DNA of 9,398 nt from Woeseia sp. (GTDB lineage Bacteria > Pseudomonadota > Gammaproteobacteria > Steroidobacterales > Woeseiaceae): NCBI GenBank assembly GCA_003229095.1, contig QIHS01000208.1, forward strand, positions 1 to 9,398. The letters are read 5' to 3'. The notes below the pieces were generated by a model. That model did not search any database and was not told the origin of the DNA. It was given only the letters and a program-made list of their open reading frames with translations. How positions within the stretch are numbered: the stretch's first letter is position 1; every line of letters begins with the position of its first letter. Below, in pieces: positions 6,343-9,398 of this stretch. The position numbers and the translations under genes are program-made.

Positions 6343-7911
6343 TTATGCAACATCAACACAAACAGGCGCAAACGCCGTCGTGGCGACGCGGAACCCGGAA
6401 ACGGCTTGATGCAACGTCAGTGATACCGTTTCGGTGGCTCCCGCCGGATGAAACACCAACAACAAGGTAATGCCTCTTTCGGGATTGACCGGTTGATTGT
6501 GCAGCCCGGTATCACACTGCACAAGAAAGTGGTCGTTTTCGAACGCGCCTGCTTCGCAGAGCGCGCACATGAACGCGTGCACCTGGCTGACGATGCGATC
6601 TATTTGCGAGCCTGCATTCGGATCGAATACAACCCAACGAGTAGCGCGATCAATAGCTTTTGTAATGGCAAGACAAAGCCGACGGGTTGTCAGGTTCGAA
6701 AATTGTTCATCGATCTGCGTACCCCGGGCCAGCGTAACCGAGCCGCACAACATCGTGTGCCCTGGCGTATTGCCCGCAATGACGTTCAAGCCCTCTTTAA
6801 TAAGCAAGCGAGCGTCGCTTGCGTCAACGATGATGGCCGGGACCAAGTCTCGATTGAATGCGCAGCCTTGTTGATCCAGGTCTTCCCATGGCCCTCGTGT
6901 GCGGTCCAGTTTGCACAAAAGGCCAGCAACGGCACCACCAACGGCCATCGGTGGCGAGCTGTCGTCCATTCGCTTGTAGACGCGCGGAAAATAGGAAAGC
7001 ACGTCCGGGCTTGCATATGCACGACTACGCACGCCCTGAATGGCATCCGCTGCATTTTTCCATTCTCCCGGCGGGTCAAGAATCAACATTGCGCCACGCT
7101 TGCGACAGTAGATCTCTGCCGCAACGACCGCCGTAAGTCCGGGCACGCGCTCCGGTTGCGGAGGGGGAAAATACAAAAGATCGAAACGATCGACCTGGTC
7201 CAATGCAAAAAGACCCGTGCCGCGACTTGCAGATCCAACCAGATCGTAGTCCGACAACCCCGTGCCGTCAGTTCCGGATTGCGCGTGTCCAATGTACTCG
7301 GCGTCAGTAGACATCGGCCTGTGCTGTGGTGCGGGCTGCTGAACTCTTACCAGAGTAGATCCCAGCAAAGCATCCTCGATATTGCCGTCCACGCCGCATT
7401 GACAATGCAGATCGCGGTAGATTTCCTGGTCCAGAATGGAGCCACTATCCTGGTCCACGCGTTGCAAGGTCAAGTTAAAATGCGTGTTGTTCTCGTCACT
7501 GATGCCGTCGTAGTCAACGGCAACGCGGATTTTTTCTGCAGACCCCGGATCGATCGCGCGCAGCACGAGCACACCATGCACTGCAGGCAGGCATATCATC
7601 GCACCACGGGCATTATTCGCAACGCGAATAATGTAAACCTGCTTGCCACCGTGAGAAAAAAAATGTTTAACGGCCGAGCCCAGGCTGCTACCAATCCAAA
7701 ACCCGCCAAAGCGCCGCCGAAATTCAGCAAGACTTTGTACGAGAACAGGTATATCGACAGGGCCGCGAAGGGCACGGCCAACGAATGCAGCCGTGGTTTC
7801 CAGCGGCACGTCAATGGGCTGATCCATTGGCGCGATTTCGGTGACCGTAATTCCGTGGTCTAACTCATCTGACAAGCCGACACTCCAGCGGAATAGTGGT
7901 GTCGAGTCCAC
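6343..7911 (-). CDS. Contractile-tail sheath-like protein, orphan
   Basis: A 522-residue protein with the layout of contractile-tail sheath subunits (myophage, pyocin and extracellular injection system type). The N-terminal part has GITVTEIAP (20-28), AAFVGRALRGP (41-51), an FRRRFGG stretch (64-70) and FFSHGGKQVYIIRV (84-97). The centre has SYFPRVYKRMD (306-316), then AVGGAVAGLLCKLDRTRGPW (323-342). The C-terminal part has GLNVI (374-378), RRLCLAITKAI (410-420), WVVFDPN (426-432) and a final beta-rich part (464-512), as in the sheath C-terminal domain. The start is GTG at 7911; an in-frame TAG lies 7 codons upstream. A TTG at codon 13 has a better GGAG in front and is an alternative. Sheath subunits normally polymerise around a tube, but no tube, baseplate, spike, ATPase or phage gene is next to it. 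Twelve cysteines are unusual for this family. Function is unknown: injection-device remnant, a subunit working with distant partners, or a repurposed polymer. Confidence 0.75.
   Translation of the reverse strand: MDSTPLFRWSVGLSDELDHGITVTEIAPMDQPIDVPLETTAAFVGRALRGPVDIPVLVQSLAEFRRRFGGFWIGSSLGSAVKHFFSHGGKQVYIIRVANNARGAMICLPAVHGVLVLRAIDPGSAEKIRVAVDYDGISDENNTHFNLTLQRVDQDSGSILDQEIYRDLHCQCGVDGNIEDALLGSTLVRVQQPAPQHRPMSTDAEYIGHAQSGTDGTGLSDYDLVGSASRGTGLFALDQVDRFDLLYFPPPQPERVPGLTAVVAAEIYCRKRGAMLILDPPGEWKNAADAIQGVRSRAYASPDVLSYFPRVYKRMDDSSPPMAVGGAVAGLLCKLDRTRGPWEDLDQQGCAFNRDLVPAIIVDASDARLLIKEGLNVIAGNTPGHTMLCGSVTLARGTQIDEQFSNLTTRRLCLAITKAIDRATRWVVFDPNAGSQIDRIVSQVHAFMCALCEAGAFENDHFLVQCDTGLHNQPVNPERGITLLLVFHPAGATETVSLTLHQAVSGFRVATTAFAPVCVDVA
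6804..6822. repeat. Inverted repeat inside the sheath-like gene (8-base arms)
   Basis: GCAAGCGA-GCG-TCGCTTGC is a perfect 8-base inverted repeat with a 3-base loop. It lies within codons for ASDARLL of the sheath-like protein. It can fold as a compact hairpin in the mRNA. No T-run follows, so it is not a standard terminator. Confidence 0.5.
7611..7633. repeat. Inverted repeat inside the sheath-like gene (10-base arms)
   Basis: CATTATTCGC and GCGAATAATG are perfect 10-base complementary arms around the 3-base loop AAC. They lie in codons for the IIRVANN segment that ends the conserved N-terminal sheath block. No T-run follows on the minus strand. The length of the arms makes chance less likely than for the other short repeats here. 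Confidence 0.6.
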
Positions 7912-7958
7912 TTTAATAGTGAGCCCATTCTAATGACTCGTTTCTTAAGATGCTATCG

Positions 7959-7987
7959 TTGTCAGGATTCTTGACAGTGAGTTGTCA
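7959..7987. promoter_or_regulatory. Array of TGTCA/TGACA half-sites
   Basis: TTGTCA (7959-7964), TTGACA (7971-7976) and TTGTCA (7982-7987) occur 12 and 11 bases apart, about one helical turn. Neighbouring pairs form inverted repeats TGTCA-N7-TGACA and TGACA-N6-TGTCA. The array ends on the first base of the relic gene's ATG and lies about 50-75 bases upstream of the sheath-like gene's GTG. It could be an old operator of the relic gene, or could act on the divergent sheath-like gene. No regulator is encoded in the window. Confidence 0.3.
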
Positions 7988-8258
7988 TGCCATCACCTGA
8001 CTATTTACGCGATCGATTTCCGATTCTCGGCGAACGTCTGGCACGCACGACGCTCGCAACATTGCCTACACCCGTACGCGTGCAATCAGTAAGCGTCGGT
8101 AGCAAGATCCGACAGCTGTCTATCAAATACGACAATCTCACTGGTAGATTGTACGGTGGCAACAAGGTACGAGTATCGGACGCAGCGATTGCAAACGAGC
8201 TGGAAACTCTGCATTACCTGAGGAATTCCTGTGCTATATCGAGACTCAGGGTGGCTAA
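7987..8258 (+). pseudogene. Decayed fragment of a PLP-dependent D-cysteine desulfhydrase/ACC deaminase-family gene
   Basis: From ATG 7987 the first 62 codons read like the N-terminus of a PLP-dependent enzyme of the D-cysteine desulfhydrase/ACC deaminase family. They comprise a lead-in with RFPILGERLARTTLATLPTPV (positions 10-30, key LPTPV), then IKYDNLTGRLYGGNKVR (46-62), matching the family pattern IKxDDLTG..GGNKxRK. K60 would be the lysine that binds PLP. Intact members have about 300-350 residues. After R62 similarity stops. The open frame runs on but enters the transpeptidase gene antisense, without recognisable sequence. In another frame the stretch to TAA 8256-8258 contains ALPEEFLCYIE, which could be the enzyme's C-terminal tail left by a large internal deletion; this part is uncertain. 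The catalytic body is absent, so I call it non-functional. It is the only content recognised in the 378 bases between the flanking minus-strand genes, apart from the half-site array and a terminator. Confidence 0.65.
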
Positions 8259-8293
8259 AAAAACCTCTGATCAATTCTGGGCGAGACGATCAG
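8257..8293 (-). terminator. Probable intrinsic terminator of the L,D-transpeptidase gene
   Basis: Read on the minus strand, CTGATC, a 15-base loop and GATCAG are followed by AGG and seven T (8263-8257). The first arm overlaps the TGA stop codon at 8292-8290. The T-run is strong but the stem is short and partly A/T, so efficiency may be modest. Confidence 0.4.
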
Positions 8294-9398
8294 TCATCAA
8301 TCTGTTGTGCAACGCCTTCTTCGTCGATCGGCTCATCGATCAGTGCACGAACTTCTGCGAGCGTTGGCATATTGGGATCGGGCTCGACTGTATTTCTGAT
8401 CACACGGGCTCTCGCCGTAATCTCCGATGCCCCGCCCTGCTCAATGCGCATGGCAATGCCCCGTCCCGCCGCCGCAATTGAACGCACCTGTTCCAGGCCG
8501 ATCACTACGGGATATTTTTCGTCGCTGGACTGCAACGACGCAAGCGCCTTTAGCATGTGATCTTCGCTGCTCACCTCGTCATCCGTTAGCGGCGAGTGAG
8601 CTTCAAAATACAGCTCGTTATCGATTCGTCCCACAAGGTAGGGTTCATTGACGATGACAACTGACTCACCAAGACTGACCAACTCGTACAGGATTTCGAT
8701 ATTCTCCGGATAGAGTCGAACACAGCCATGACTGACTCGCATACCGACACCATAGGGCTGGTTCGTACCGTGAATCAAATAGCCCGGCAGGTCGAGTTTT
8801 AGTACAAACTTGCCGAGCGGGTTTTCCGGGCCTGGCGGCACGATGGCCGGCAAAGGGTCGCCAAGCTCCCGGTGTTCGCGCCGAATTGACGCCGGCACAT
8901 ACCAACTCGGATCGCGCGCCTTGGCAATCACAGTTGATGTGCCCAACGGTGTTTCCCAGCCAACTCTGCCAATGCCGATGGGATAGGTTTGCACTACCTG
9001 CTTTCGATCTTCAGATTTCGGTGGAAAATAGAAAAGGCGCTTGGACGCAATGTTGAGCACAATTCCTTCATGTGCCACATCGGGCAACACGTATTGAGTC
9101 GGCAAAAGCACCGGCGTTCCCGCGCCCGGCAACCACGGATCTACTTCCGGGTTGGCGGCAACGAGTTCGTCATAACCCAACCCGTACTCGCGTGCGAGAT
9201 CAGAGAAGGTGTTTTCTTCATTGGTGAATACGATTTGCGGCTCACCAATGACAGACTGTTGTGCCGACTCAAGGGTAAAATAGTTGCGACTGATCGGATC
9301 CAGGCGCGGTTGCTCTTCGACCGGCACCGACGCTTCTATCTGCACCGGCTCTAACGGTCCGAGTGGCCCAAGAAAATCCTGGATTGCGGTACAACTCG
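8290..9398 (-). CDS. L,D-transpeptidase (YkuD/ErfK family) with LysM domain, likely lipoprotein; N-terminus beyond the window
   Basis: The last 368 codons of an envelope enzyme that forms 3-3 peptidoglycan cross-links or attaches proteins to peptidoglycan through an L,D-transpeptidase thioester. The frame is open to the right edge; a GTG at 9345 is internal, not the start. Right after the edge the frame reads Ser-Cys-Thr, and the residue before, with known last bases CG, must be Ser, Pro, Thr or Ala. This is compatible with a lipobox whose Cys would be lipidated, and Thr after it suggests outer-membrane sorting. A LysM repeat for peptidoglycan binding follows (about 9100-9231; FSDLAREYGLGYDELVAANP). 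The YkuD domain has IHGTNQPYGVG and the catalytic SHGCVRL with Cys at 8724-8722. A tail of about 100 residues follows, acidic at its end, with no domain I recognise. An intrinsic terminator overlaps the stop. The structure is like E. coli LdtA/B/C, which also join LysM and YkuD. Confidence 0.92.
   Translation of the reverse strand, partial: SCTAIQDFLGPLGPLEPVQIEASVPVEEQPRLDPISRNYFTLESAQQSVIGEPQIVFTNEENTFSDLAREYGLGYDELVAANPEVDPWLPGAGTPVLLPTQYVLPDVAHEGIVLNIASKRLFYFPPKSEDRKQVVQTYPIGIGRVGWETPLGTSTVIAKARDPSWYVPASIRREHRELGDPLPAIVPPGPENPLGKFVLKLDLPGYLIHGTNQPYGVGMRVSHGCVRLYPENIEILYELVSLGESVVIVNEPYLVGRIDNELYFEAHSPLTDDEVSSEDHMLKALASLQSSDEKYPVVIGLEQVRSIAAAGRGIAMRIEQGGASEITARARVIRNTVEPDPNMPTLAEVRALIDEPIDEEGVAQQIDD
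9100..9231 (-). other. LysM domain within the L,D-transpeptidase
   Basis: About 44 residues show the LysM pattern: an opening strand, NTFSDLAREYGLGYDELVAANP forming the helix-turn-helix, then a strand ending LLPTQYVLP. It probably docks the enzyme on peptidoglycan glycan strands. Confidence 0.75.

Noticed and set aside
6448..7863. Long plus-strand open frame (471 codons) antisense to the sheath-like gene
   Set aside because: Its codons are exact complements of the sheath-like codons, so it stays open only because that gene lacks TTA, CTA and TCA there. The product is rich in Arg, Gln, Cys and His and shows no recognisable domain, while the minus strand encodes a clear sheath-like protein.
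8111..8152. GACAGCTGTC palindrome and the ACAATCT...AGATTGT inverted repeat in the relic gene
   Set aside because: Short, inside former coding sequence, with no T-run or link to a promoter; chance is a sufficient explanation.
8173..8481. Continuation of the relic open frame into the transpeptidase gene as one 164-residue protein
   Set aside because: Similarity to the PLP-enzyme family ends near residue 62, and the rest is antisense to the strongly supported L,D-transpeptidase.
6343..9398. Prophage or mobile island around the sheath-like gene
   Set aside because: No integrase, transposase, attachment repeats, tRNA, or any second phage structural gene is visible in the window.

Overview
The window looks like chromosomal DNA of a free-living gammaproteobacterium, probably of a marine or sediment type. 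The base composition looks balanced (judged by eye, not calculated). Coding density is high. The genes include an L,D-transpeptidase of Gram-negative type and catabolic genes for nitrogen-containing substrates. The genus cannot be read from the sequence. I see no rRNA, tRNA, CRISPR array, integrase, transposase or insertion sequence.

Left part (1-6268) is a divergent metabolic locus. On the minus strand, an exported arginase/agmatinase-family hydrolase (1104-2543) is followed after 66 bases by a PutP-like sodium:solute symporter that runs off the left edge (1-1037). On the plus strand, from the other side of a 104-base intergenic region, runs a full-length fused 5-oxoprolinase (2648-6268). 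A hairpin with a short T-run lies just behind it. Import of a small nitrogenous solute, hydrolysis of a guanidino group and opening of 5-oxoproline to glutamate would all deliver nitrogen or glutamate. A shared regulon is an inference from the layout only.

Right part (6343-9398) is different in character. A diverged contractile-tail sheath-like protein (6343-7911, minus) stands alone: no tube, baseplate, spike or ATPase gene lies beside it in the window. Upstream of it lies a 378-base stretch without an intact gene. This stretch holds a decayed 5' fragment of a PLP-dependent enzyme of the D-cysteine desulfhydrase/ACC deaminase family on the plus strand (7987 to about 8258), plus a set of TGTCA/TGACA half-sites. 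The right edge is a LysM plus L,D-transpeptidase gene (8290-9398, minus) whose start lies outside the window. Its first visible residues suggest a lipoprotein.

The most interesting items are the orphan, cysteine-rich sheath-like protein, the exported agmatinase homologue with a long N-terminal extension, and the PLP-enzyme relic.
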